Positions 9,663 to 20,063 are shown, counted from the first letter of the stretch. The stretch: DNA of 27,500 nucleotides from Tubiluchus corallicola (GCA_030141605.1 JAQGDQ010001301.1:1-27500), one strand, 5' to 3'. Notes: a model not told the origin generated them from the sequence alone. A program made the numbers and translations.

Positions 9663-10386
9663 TGTAGCCACACTAATAATACACTTTATTAACAAATTTA
9701 ACTGTTACACTTTACATTACGTTACAAGTTATAGCAAAAATAATCACATAATTCATAGCACTTTAAATAATCACACATATAGGCCTATATACGAAAAAGG
9801 GGACCACCTTTTATGGTACCTGCTGATAGGGGGTCCCCAGTCAGCGGTGACTCTTCCTTTTTATAGGCAAGGTTAACTAAACGCATGATTACACATGCAT
9901 GAACGAAGCATACGATCTAAACAATATTGTAAGGCCACTAAAGAAGCCAGGCTTGGTTTAAAGCAGATTTTCCGACATGACCCATTGATCGAAGAAATAT
10001 CACCTTGCCAGAGTTTTGATAGCGATAAAATGTCGGGAAGATTCCAGTGACGTTGATGACTGCAATGACAGTAAACTCCCAGGTTATCCGGAATGTTAAT
10101 CTTAGAGGGACATTTTCATGGTAATGATAATGACGTCATCCATTTGCTTTAATCTCGTATAGGAGCATTGATAGATTGGCAAACCCGCCACTTCTCCAGC
10201 GAAGCAATTAGATGAGGAGGCTGAGGACAATGTCAATCTCTGGCGATGAGATGGTTTTGATGGTTTAACACTAGATGATTTAATATTGTTTAAGTGCAGC
10301 GATGTTTACTGACTGAGATGTTTACTGACTGAGATTTCTGAAATACTGACACTGTCAATTCTCAAACGTATGGTAGCACCGTAACA
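9663..10386 (-). mobile_element. Probable solo LTR (Gypsy-like), minus strand
   Basis: Read on the minus strand the segment starts TGTTACGGTGCTACC and ends GTGTGGCTACA, giving TG...CA ends. A TATA box (CCTATAAAAAGG, plus 9856-9867) sits about two thirds of the way in, and an AATAAAG polyadenylation signal (plus 9684-9690) lies about 20 bp from the 3' end, with GT-rich sequence after it. This U3-R-U5 order is what an LTR should show. The putative R region has a hairpin with GGGGACC/GGTCCCC arms (9799-9805 and 9832-9838). A perfect 16-bp tandem duplication lies in U3 (10301-10332). No gag or pol is next to it. The target duplication is unclear: AATTGT occurs at 9660-9665 and 10386-10391, which would require slightly shorter element ends. 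Confidence 0.55.
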
Positions 10387-10436
10387 ATTGTTGAAACGTC
10401 TTAAAAAGGTACTACACAATTAAAGGAAGCCACGAA

Positions 10437-10625
10437 GATTTTTTTTATATACTACGCCATTTTCAAATCCGATAAAAAGTATACATTTTAACACAATTAA
10501 TAGTGCAAAAGAGTCTTGATAATTAAATATTATATTAAAAACTTAATTAACGGCAGGCGAGCCCAACTATTGATGACATCACAAACTAACACAATTTTCA
10601 ACAGCAAAAATATTCCGCGAACTGT
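10437..10625 (+). repeat. Dispersed repeat family A, copy 2
   Basis: Nearly identical to 15424-15602. Shared blocks include GATAAAAAGTATACATTTTA, AATTAATAGTGCAAAAGAGT, ATATTAAAAACTTAATTAAC and CGGCAGGCGAGCCCAA, followed by the CATCACAAACTAACA segment that copy 1 also carries. It diverges after the AATATTCC(G/A)CGA block. Same orientation as the other copies. Confidence 0.85.
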
Positions 10626-11245
10626 TGAACAAAGTTTGTTTCACATCCGTAACACACCAGGGCAGTATGACGCATGCACAAAAACACCCACAGGCAGTTT
10701 TCAATGCATACAACCACCAATTTGCTAGACAGATTCAGCAATGCTTACCTTCTGTTTGTATTCGTCCCGGAAATGCAAGCCATATTACTTTTTTGCTTAC
10801 ATAAATGAAGCCATATCGGAAGTGGTGTTAATCAAAAGAGGAGTTTCACAATTTCTCACTTGCTGTCAATTACTTGACCTGGTACCGCATCAGCGGGAGG
10901 CTTAATAATTAAACATTGATTAAGTTAATCACCTCAGCCTCCCCATTCGTCTCTATTAGCTGTTGACACCTGTAGCATCGCTTTGTATTAGTTTCTTCTT
11001 CTTGCCGATCGTTAATCACGCGACAATTGAGTGATGTCACCTCTTCCCGTGGTGGGTCGCCCCCGGGGGAGGACTGTTATTATCAGCAGTTAGCCAGGGT
11101 CGTCGTTAATAAATCATGAGGCAATTATATGATCAGTTGACGAAGTGTTTTTATTGTTGTAATTGTAGCTCAGCTTCCAATACATTCTACGTATGTGTAT
11201 AAATAGTAGAGTGTACTGCAATAAATTGTTATTAAATTTCAAAAA
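10626..11245. other. Unassigned sequence, locally GC-richer
   Basis: Normal-complexity sequence with no complete gene. It holds an exon-like motif on the minus strand (10749-10783, listed separately). GC-rich segments lie around 10878-10952 and 11041-11075 (CCCCCGGGGGAGGA). The frame at 10516-10728 is repeat family A plus chance extension. Confidence 0.35.
10749..10783 (-). other. Possible short first coding exon, minus strand
   Basis: On the minus strand an ATG at 10783 opens MACISGTNTNR plus two bases, ending AGAAG followed at once by a consensus donor GTAAGC (plus 10748-10743). About 45 bp upstream on that strand is ACTTCCGATATGGC, combining ETS-type (CGGAAGT) and ATGGC motifs common at metazoan start sites. 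This is the arrangement of a short first exon, but 11 codons carry no family signal and no downstream exon was found. Confidence 0.25.
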
Positions 11246-11275
11246 TAACATTTGTTGTCAAGAGGTAAACACGTC
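11246..11275 (+). pseudogene. LINE ORF2 fragment, part upstream of the MITE
   Basis: Ten codons (HLLSRGKHV plus one) lie in the same frame as the LINE segment that resumes after the MITE, and fit the usual ...LPVxxRVxFKILxxVYK context of LINE C-termini. A stop lies just before it at 11246-11248, so either the insertion was truncated here or this part has decayed. The reading is supported mainly by continuity across the TTAA site. Confidence 0.5.
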
Positions 11276-11741
11276 TTAACCCTTTCAATCCCAAATTATT
11301 TTTTAATAAGAAGAAATTTTTGGCTTGGTACTTTTGTTCAGTATGTCCATCTTGTTTACACATAATAATTATTTTTTTTCTACCTGTGCCCGCGTGCTAA
11401 ATATAGCCTGTATCCCACGGGATACATTGGGATTCAATGGAAGCATCAAATGTGCTTCATTTTCCAACTGCCGATAATTTTTTAAAGTATTTAAGACATT
11501 TAGTATGCATGCTATGCTGATCTGTACAAAGTCATCTCTAAAGTACTGTACCTTGCGCAGTTTTTTATGCAATGTAGATTTTCTAGTTTGCCATTTTATC
11601 ACCATTTTAGTCTATTGTTATTGGCTTAAATCAAAATAACTATTAACAGATCAAATGACTGTCAGTTTTAAAATTTTATTAATTTTAAAGGTAGAAAATA
11701 TTCTCGTATCCCACGGGATACAACGGACATGAAAGGGTTAA
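11276..11741 (+). mobile_element. piggyBac-like MITE, copy 1 (458-bp body, TTAA target duplication)
   Basis: TTAA at 11276-11279 and at 11738-11741 flank a 458-bp body that begins CCCTTTCA and ends TGAAAGGG, so the ends are inverted repeats. A TTAA target with CCCTTT termini is typical of the piggyBac superfamily. Two copies of the near-palindrome GTATCCCACGGGATAC lie inside at 11410-11425 and 11706-11721. The body encodes no recognisable transposase. The 78-residue minus frame at 11369-11605 has no motif and is broken in the second copy at 25892-26357. It is non-autonomous and inserted into a LINE coding segment, so it is younger than that LINE. Confidence 0.82.
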
Positions 11742-11896
11742 TTTTAATTTTTGTTTATAAGACTAACAATGGCCTATTCCCTGCATATTTCAAGAATCCT
11801 GTAATTAAGAATGTCAAATCACATAATACTCGCTATGATGATTACCAACTCAGTTTCTGCAGAACCAATATTGCAAAAAATTTCATTAGCTATAGC
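11738..11896 (+). pseudogene. LINE ORF2 C-terminal fragment downstream of the MITE
   Basis: Frame from the second TTAA reads LILIFVYKTNNGLFPAYFKN and, after about 20 residues with the NTRYDD segment, FISYSGPKL, where the expected tryptophan of the GPKLWNSLP motif is TAG. The reading continues into the first 147-bp unit as NSLPHSVKYQYN and ends SYIN then stop. This is the standard terminal region of a LINE polyprotein. The amplified 147-bp array starts exactly at the GGA codon of this motif. RT and endonuclease domains are absent. Confidence 0.85.
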
Positions 11897-13950
11897 GGAC
11901 CTAAACTTTAGAACTCACTACCACACAGTGTAAAGTACCAGTATAACATTTACTGCTTTAACACGTCAGTTAAACGATATCTGTTTGCTTCTTATATAAA
12001 CTAGTCTTGATAACCACCTACTGTTCCTGTGTGATGCAGCAGTGGACCTAAACTTTAGAACTCACTACCACCCAATGTAAAGTACCAGTATAACATTTAC
12101 TGCTTTAACACGTCAGTTAAACGATATCTGTTTGCTTCTTATATAAACTAGTCTTGATAACCACCTACTGTTCCTGTGTGATACAGCAGTGGACCTAAAC
12201 TTTAGAACTCACTACCACCCAATGTAAAGTACCAGTATAACATTTACTGCTTTAACACGTCAGTTAAACAATATCTGTTTGCTTCTTATATAAATTAGTC
12301 TTGATAACCACCTACTGTTCCTGTGTGATACAACAGTGGACCAAACTTTAGAACTCACTACACACAGTGTAAAGTACCAGTATAACATTCACTGCTTTAA
12401 CACGTCAGTTAAACAATATCTGTTTGCTTCTTATATAAACTAGTCTTGATAACCACCTACTGTTCCTGTGTGACACAACAGGGACCTAAACTTTGCAACT
12501 CACTACCACCCAATGTAAAGTACCAGTGTAACATTTACCGCTTTAAAACGTCAGTTAAACGATATCTGTTTGCTTCTTATATAAATTAGTCTTGATAACC
12601 ACCTACTGTTCCTGTGTGATACAACAGTGGACCTAAACTTTAGAACTCACTACCACCCAATGTAAAGTACCAGTATAACATTTACCGCTTTAACACGTCA
12701 GTTAAACGATATCTGTTTGCTTCTTATATAAACTAGTCTTGATAACCACCTACTGTTCCTGTGTGATACAACAGTGGACCTAAACTTTAGAACTCACTAC
12801 CACCCAATGTAAAGTACCAGTATAACATTTACCGCTTTAACACGTCAGTTAAATGATATCTGTTTGCTTCTTATATAAACTAGTCTTGATAACCACCTAC
12901 TGTTCCTGTGTGACACAACAGTGGACCTAAACTTTAGAACTCACTACCACACAGTGTAAAGTACCAGTATAACATTCACTGCTTTAACACGTCAGTTAAA
13001 CAATATCTGTTTGCTTCTTATATAAACTAGTCTTGATAACCACCTACTGTTCCTGTGTGACACAACAGTGGACCTAAACTTTGCAACTCACTACCACCCA
13101 ATGTAAAGTACCAGTGTAACATTTACCGCTTTAAAACGTCAGTTAAACGATATCTGTTTGCTTCTTATATAAATTAGTCTTGATAACCACCTACTGTTCC
13201 TGTGTGATACAACAGTGGACCTAAACTTTAGAACTCACTACCACCCAATGTAAAGTACCAGTATAACATTTACCGCTTTAACACGTCAGTTAAACGATAT
13301 CTGTTTGCTTCTTATATAAACTAGTCTTGATAACCACCTACTGTTCCTGTGTGATACAACAGTGGACCTAAACTTTAGAACTCACTACCACCCAATGTAA
13401 AGTACCAGTATAACATTTACCGCTTTAACACGTCAGTTAAACGATATCTGTTTGCTTCTTATATAAATTAGTCTTGATAACCACCTACTGTTCCTGTGTG
13501 ATACAACAGTGGACCTAAACTTTAGAACTCACTACCACACAGTGTAAAGTACCAGTATAACATTTACCGCTTTAACACGTCAGTTAAATGATATCTGTTT
13601 GCTTCTTATATAAACTAGTCTTGATAACCACCTACTGTTCCTGTGTGACACAACAGTGGACCTAAACTTTGCAACTCACTACCACCCAATGTAAAGTACC
13701 AGTATAACATTTACTGCTTTAACACGTCAGTTAAACAATATCTGTTTGCTTCTTATATAAACTAGTCTTGATAACCACCTACTGTTCCTGTGTGATACAA
13801 CAGTGGACATAAACTTTGGAACTCACTACCACCCAATGTAAAGTACCAGTGTAACATTTACCGCTTTAAAACGTCAGTTAAACTATATCTGTTTGCTTCT
13901 TATATAAACTAGTCTTGATAACCACCTACTGTTCCTGTGTGACACAACAG
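11897..13950 (+). repeat. 147-bp satellite array (14 copies) derived from the LINE 3' end
   Basis: GGACCTAAACTTT-type unit starts fall at 11897, 12044, 12191, 12338, 12482, 12629, 12776, 12923, 13070, 13217, 13364, 13511, 13658 and 13805. The spacing is 147 bp throughout except 144 bp for copy 4, which has three single-base deletions. Each unit consists of the last 35 codons of the LINE ORF (GPKL-x-NSLPPNVKYQYN... to SYIN stop) plus about 40 bp of 3' UTR. The tryptophan codon is TAG in most copies, TGC in copies 5, 9 and 13, and TGG only in the last copy. Variants ACACAGTG (copies 1, 4, 8, 12) and TTTGCAACTC (5, 9, 13) show a partial four-unit (about 588-bp) higher-order period. Confidence 0.96.
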
Positions 13951-14452
<502 letters not shown>

Positions 14453-14721
14453 TTAAAAAATTAACCAATTCTAGCGCTGTGTCGGATGGGCTGAAAAGTT
14501 GTTGATTACAATTTTCCAAAGCAAATTCTTCGACTTACTTGTTTTAAATAAATTTTCATTGAACAGTGAGCACAAAATCCCAAAAAATTTAACCCCCTAC
14601 AAACTTCCCTTGTAACGTTGTGCAAAGTTATATTAATTAGCATCGCGTTTACCTGTTGTGTAAGTAGAAAAGAAATTTTTAATAATTTAAAGTTTTCATA
14701 TTGCCTGCTAAAATGGCTCTT
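14453..14721. other. Unassigned sequence
   Basis: Nothing recognisable as gene or repeat. The 79-residue minus frame at 14506-14745 has no motif. Confidence 0.3.
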
Positions 14722-15003
14722 CGTCGCCATCCCAGTGTGCACCACTGGCTCACTAGACAGGACATTGAGTGGAAATACTGTGATCAGTATTAGTTAGAGT
14801 GTTGCAAATTCACTCAAAATAAATAAAATTTATATATATATTGACAATATAAAACAATTTATACTTTTGCTTAGTTAGCTAAGAGTGTGTTGCGCATGCT
14901 CTGATTATTTTTTCAAACTTTATACAATGTCATCTAAACTTGGTTCATATAATTTATAGTCAAAATGGCTGCGCTTAACGGTCTTCATGGGAGTTTAAGG
15001 TTT
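14722..15003 (+). repeat. Dispersed repeat family B, copy 1
   Basis: Begins CGCCATCCCAGTGTGCACCA and includes ACTTTTGCTTAGT, AAGAGTGTGTTGCGCATGCTCTGAT and a final GTCAAAATGGCTGCGCTTAACGG-type segment (14960-14985). All of these recur in the same order at 15227-15425, with a deletion in that copy. A local duplication or two insertions of one family are both possible. Confidence 0.8.
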
Positions 15004-15226
15004 GTGCAGCGATACTGCTAATACAAGCTCTATATGCAATAAGACATGATTTAAGTGATACAAAATTTCAAGACAATTTTCTTTCAGGATTTGTTTATGA
15101 AACTGTTTTCTTGTGCTTTAACATTCGTACGTTAAATTGAAAATCCGGCATTAATAACAACCTTTAGCCTTATAATTAAGTAAAAGTAACCAACTTGCGT
15201 CGCTTGGATAAATGGATAAATGCATC

Positions 15227-15425
15227 GCCATCCCAGTGTGCACTACTGGTTCACCAAGAACACACAAGTGTTCTTAATGACAATATAAACTTTTGCTTAG
15301 TGAGCCAAGAGTGTGCTACGGATGCTCTGATGTTTTCTCAAACTTTATGCACTCTTATCTAAACTTGTTTCAAACAAACTGCAGTCAAGATGGCTGCTTC
15401 TAACGGTACCTGTGAGAGTTTAAAG
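15227..15425 (+). repeat. Dispersed repeat family B, copy 2
   Basis: Matches 14722-15003 with about 80 bp fewer in the middle. It ends at AAGATGGCTGC (15387-15397), TCTAACGGTACC and GAGAGTTTAAAGG, and runs straight into family A copy 3. Families A and B could therefore be parts of one longer element. The interval 15004-15226 is AT-rich and unassigned. Confidence 0.8.
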
Positions 15426-15712
15426 GACTACTATACTACCTCATTTTCAATTCCGATAAAAAGTATACATTTTAATACAATTAATAGTGCAAAAGAGTTT
15501 TTGATAATTAAATATTATATTAAAAACTTAATTAACGGCAGGCGAGCCCAAATATTGCTGACATCACAAACTAACATTTTCAACAGAAAAAATATTCCAC
15601 GAGCGTCTTGCACGTGTTTGCGAAAGCGAAGATTGAAGTACAGTGCTACTGTAAGATATTCAGTGTGTTGTACTAAAACTAGGCAAGTTTTAAGATAAAA
15701 ATTCAAATTTCA
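15424..15712 (+). repeat. Dispersed repeat family A, copy 3 (longest)
   Basis: This copy joins the part shared with 10437-10625 to the part shared with 7120-7292, which shows that the other two are overlapping fragments of the same family. CACAAACTAACA recurs once more at about 15760. No terminal inverted repeats or target duplication could be fixed by eye. The short frames on both strands here are not conserved between copies. Confidence 0.85.
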
Positions 15713-16161
15713 AATTTACCGCTGTATTCATGCATGAGCTGTCGAACGTGTGCAGTTCGTCACAAACTAACACATCTGAACTGAAATGTACAGCGCCTGT
15801 TTTTCGTGCAATGCGTTTCCGAAATTTTCCATTCAGTATTTTAAACAGTAGATTGTTTTGACCTACAGTTCAACATTGGGTCCGGTTTTGCTTTAAATTT
15901 TATGCACCGTGACAACTAATGCAGCTGTTTCTCTCAAAGGAATGACTCCAGCGTACGCAATCTATCAGCACAACAAGAATAACTCCCTACAAAAAGTTAT
16001 GACATCAAGATATGTTCACGAGATCTCGCGTTGGCTAACAAAAACGCGTAGATTCATTTTTTCAGGTTCTTGTCCTTTAACTAGCAGGATTTCGTTAACA
16101 AACCGAGCTGGCCAAATAAAAAACGAAAGAAATTAATGACTGGATCCGGATTCAAAAAACC
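15713..16161. other. Unassigned sequence
   Basis: Contains a 75-codon plus frame (15909-16136) that starts from GTG and has no splice context or motif. I see no other feature. Confidence 0.3.
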
Positions 16162-16440
16162 GGTTTTCTTTAGTTTAATAGCTATTAAAGCGTCACGTGA
16201 TCGCAGCCATCTTAGGTTGGGAAATTCTACAGTAGAAATTTCAATTTACGAGTTCGAAAAATTATTTCATGAGAACAGAACTAATCTCAAAGTTTCAAAT
16301 TAGTAAAATGTGTCTTTCCATCAAACGTTTTCGTATTATGGTTGATTTTTGATAAAAACATTTGAATAATATAATATTTTACATAAACTGTTTTTACTAA
16401 TTTTATATCGTCTTTTTTAATCTTCTTTTGCTTATTATTT
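16162..16440 (+). repeat. Dispersed repeat family C, copy 1
   Basis: Direct-orientation match to 19009-19325. Shared strings include GTTTTCTTTAGTTTAATA, then TCACGTGA beside GCAGCCATCTTAG (16194-16214), GGGAAATT, TCTAAGTTTCAAATTAG-like, TTGATAAAAA and CTGTTTTTACTA. The CACGTG E-box and AAGATGGCTGC (minus strand) pair is preserved in both copies. The copies sit on either side of the palindrome described below. Confidence 0.82.
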
Positions 16441-16494
16441 AATTTTCAATTTAAAAAAAAGATTCGTTAATTTGCTAGTTAAATGGCTGCTCAG

Positions 16495-16618
16495 TATAAT
16501 TATAGTTATATATATATATATATGTGTTATAGTATAGTTATATATGTACATAATATATATATATATATATATATACTATATACTATAATATGTATATAAT
16601 ATATATATATATATATAA
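16495..16618. repeat. (AT)n tract
   Basis: Alternating TA with ATAC/ATAG interruptions, adjoining the outer edge of the palindrome's left arm. Highly cruciform-prone. Confidence 0.85.
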
Positions 16619-16871
16619 GTTTGAAGTTGTGGTGATTATGACGTTTAAACTTTACTGCAAATTTCACTATTGAAATTAAGTTGCAATGCTAGCAATTAAT
16701 ATTAATCTTTTTACTCTATAGTTGTATATTATAGGACAAAAATTAGTAATTAAATAATAGTAAAAATTTAGAAAGTCGACTTACAAAAATTCGATAGCCG
16801 ATGCATACTAAAAACTAGGGCTCAGCATCGAACGTTCGAGTTCTAACGTTCGAATAGCTCGAATTCGATTT
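16617..16871 (+). repeat. Left arm of large inverted repeat
   Basis: About 255 bp whose reverse complement is found at 17528-17664 plus 18476-18578. Key shared strings are AAGTTTGAAGTTGT at the outer end, TTGCAATGCTAG, GTTGTATATTATAGGACAAA, ACTAAAAACTAGGGCTCAGC, ATCGAACGTTCGA, and ATAGCTCGAATTCGATTT at the inner end. This arm is uninterrupted and shows the empty site (16720/16721) for the retroposon that split the right arm. Confidence 0.88.
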
Positions 16872-17570
16872 ATATACATTACATTATATATATATATATA
16901 ATGTAATATATATATCAGTAGGTTTGTGTAATCTAGCACCCAGAACCCAAAACCCTTAGTCGAAATTCTGGCTCATTGCCAATTTTACTAACCTTCTTCA
17001 AATTTTGAACTTTCTTTTTCAAGAGATAATAATTGCTGTTTTACTTCAAAAAAATTAAGAAGTTCCTTCAATTTTTTTGTAAATTATTCGCTCGTATTTG
17101 TCTTGGAGAATGTGTTTTGGTACGTTTGAGCATTCTATGCGAGAAGCGAATTTCGAATCGAATCGAATTTGTGACTTTCGAATTCGAATCGAACCGAATT
17201 TCCAGTGAAACGAGCTCGAATCAAACTGAATTTCAGCAGTTTCGAATCCGATTTGAACCAGAATTCATTTTTAAAGATTTTCGAAAAAAATTTCGAATCA
17301 TTAACAAAAAGTTGTTTCGCAAGGATCATGTCTGTTACTTGATTTGGATTTGCAGTAAAAACATTAATAATTTATTTAAAAATTTTGCACAGAAATCTCA
17401 GCTAAACAGTCCTAAATGCACGCTATTTCAAATACTTTAATGATAAAGAACGTACGTAGTTGAAGTTGTGAATTATTCGAATCCAGAATTTTAGGTTCGC
17501 GTCGAATTCAAATTAAAAAACTTGTTGAAATCGAATTCGAGCTATTCGAACGTTCGATGCTCAGCCCTAG
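16815..17570. mobile_element. Possible hAT-like MITE at the palindrome centre
   Basis: Within the arms lie ends CTAGGGCTCAGCATCGAACG (16815) and its reverse complement ending at 17570, resembling the (C/T)AGGGCT(G)... termini of hAT-type MITEs. The 656-bp loop (16872-17527) is AT-rich with TCGAATCGAATCGAATT repeats, also common in such MITEs. However, the inverted repeat extends beyond these ends on both sides, so no 8-bp target duplication can be defined, and the unit may instead be a larger foldback element. The frame at 17033-17440 (about 135 codons) has biased F/N/K/R content from the TCGAAT repeats and is not supported as a gene. Confidence 0.4.
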
Positions 17571-17664
17571 TTTTTAGTATCTATCGGGTATCGAATTTTT
17601 CTAAGACAACTTTATAAATATTTACTATTATTTAGTTACTAATTTTTGTCCTATAATATACAAC

Positions 17665-18474
<810 letters not shown>

Positions 18475-18578
18475 TGTAGATTAAAAAATTAATATTAATT
18501 ACTAGCATTGCAACTTAATTTCAACAGTCAAACTTGCAGTAAAGTTTAAACGTCATAATCAGCACAACTTCAAACTTA

Positions 18579-19008
18579 CTTGACTAAATCCCGACTCTCT
18601 TACACAAATTCTTCTGAAATCAGTGCAATTAAAATGGCTTCGTCAACGTGGCAACATCCGAGGGCCAATCAATAAAACGGATACCTCGTAACACCAGACA
18701 ATCTTGCAAGCTTATTGAGGATGGCCCAACAAATCTCTTCCCCGTCACATCATTGTGACACAAGCTCTGTGTGTGTGGAAGAGGCTGCGGGTGATCAAGC
18801 TTTGATAATTGCTTCAAACAAAACTGTGTGTTTTTATCTACGCTGACGACACGCCGGGACTGCTGGGCAAAAACTGTTCATAGTTCGATAGTTCGATATT
18901 TGTTTCGATATTTTTCTTAATACGTTTTCAAACTAAACTAAAAAATTAATGTTTGTCAACACTTATGACAAAAGAGAAATAACAAGGCAATTTTTTTACT
19001 TATTAGCC
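18579..19008. other. Unassigned sequence
   Basis: No gene supported. The 62-codon minus frame at 18629-18817 has no motif. TAGTTCGATAGTTCGATATT at about 18881-18900 is a short local duplication. Confidence 0.3.
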
Positions 19009-19370
19009 AGTTTTCTTTAGTTTAATAAGTGAGATAGTGTCACGTGACTGCAGCCATCTTAGATTGGGAAATTTTGTTGTAGTAAAGAATTTGGGCTATT
19101 GCAGGAATTTCAACATAAGTATTCGAAAATCATTTAATCAGTAGGCCTACATTGAACTTACCTCTAAGTTTCAAATTAGAAAGAATTGTTTTGCTATCAA
19201 ACATTTTTTCGTTTTCGTATGAACGTTGAATTTTGATAAAAATATCTGAACAATATAGTAGTTTACATCAACTGTTTTTACTAGTTTATCTTGTATTTTT
19301 TAAACTATTGCTTATTATCTTTTCAGTTATCTTGTATTTTTAAAACTATTGCTTATTATCTTTTCAGTTA
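19009..19370 (+). repeat. Dispersed repeat family C, copy 2, with a roughly 44-bp tandem duplication
   Basis: Matches 16162-16440 and extends further. Its distal part contains TTATCTTGTATTTTT...AACTATTGCTTATTATCTTTTCAG twice in tandem (about 19284-19370). TCACGTGA and GCAGCCATCTTAG are conserved at about 19039-19062. Confidence 0.82.
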
Positions 19371-19578
19371 TCTTGTTTTTTATATTTTTTACGCTGGAAT
19401 TTTAGTGATTTTACGTAGCCATAATTAAAAATCATATGACCCGCTAGTTGGTTTTTGTGTTGGATTCTCAATTAGAGCCACTGGGCTTAACTAAGCTTTG
19501 GTTTTCTCGGTTAAACAAGATTACGACGCAGTAACTTCATCCACACACAGATTCCGTTAAGAATTTACACCAGTCGAG

Positions 19579-19636
19579 TAACGAATCGGCGACTTGTTTT
19601 AACTCTGTGACGAATCAGTGACTCGTTTTAGCTTTT
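19579..19636. repeat. 29-bp tandem duplication
   Basis: TAACGAATCGGCGACTTG... at 19579 recurs as TGACGAATCAGTGACTCG... at 19608, both followed by TTTTA and a pyrimidine-rich end. It lies about 125 bp upstream of the candidate first exon and could equally be a local noncoding duplication. Confidence 0.65.
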
Positions 19637-19760
19637 GTGTTACGGTTTAGTGTGATCAAAGTCTTTAACTTTTTCTCATTTTAACGTGTGACAAAACTGC
19701 TGCAGCTAGAAAACGAAAATTTCTTCCGATCCTCGCGAAAGACGGCGCAATTTCTGGTGA

Positions 19761-19815
19761 ATGACTAACCAACCTACTTATCACGAATATGTGATGCAGC
19801 CAGAGGCCAAAGACG
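19761..19815 (+). other. Possible first coding exon
   Basis: ATG at 19761 opens MTNQPTYHEYVMQPEAKD plus one base, ending AGACG immediately before a perfect donor GTAAGT (19816-19821). The composition (GC-richer, no stops, varied residues) resembles coding sequence more than its surroundings do. Upstream, 19650-19760 is also GC-richer and would be 5' UTR. The -3 base of the start is T, which is weak. No domain is recognised. The exon at 22683 starts in phase 0 and cannot join this phase-1 donor directly, so at least one more exon would be needed if both belong to one gene. Confidence 0.35.
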
Positions 19816-20063
19816 GTAAGTAAACAATGAATAAATTTATATGTAATCCTACCAAGTGATACAGTTATTGTGTTTTGGTATAAATTTTCACTATAGCAAA
19901 ACATAGACCTTAGCCTAATAAACGGCTTCCTTTGCTACCCTTTTTCTTGCACCTCTTATTCACCCCTTAATAAATATTTTCTTCCTTTTATATTCGTGTG
20001 CTTTTTTTATGATTAATCAGTTTTATATTTTGTGTAAATGTGCACTAGAAGAGATTAATGAAC

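Noticed and set aside
9660-10391. AATTGT direct repeat as a firm target duplication of the solo LTR
   Set aside because: Accepting it would trim the TG...CA ends of the element; the two boundary definitions conflict, so it is left open.
11369-11605. 78-codon minus frame inside the MITE as a transposase remnant
   Set aside because: No DDE or other transposase signature, and the second MITE copy has a stop after about 11 codons in the equivalent frame.
11897-13950. CRISPR array or zinc-finger-like protein repeat
   Set aside because: The 147-bp units are contiguous without variable spacers and contain in-frame stops; the content is LINE-derived.
17033-17440. 135-codon plus frame
   Set aside because: It lies in the loop of the palindrome and draws its residues from TCGAAT-type repeats; no motif or splice context.
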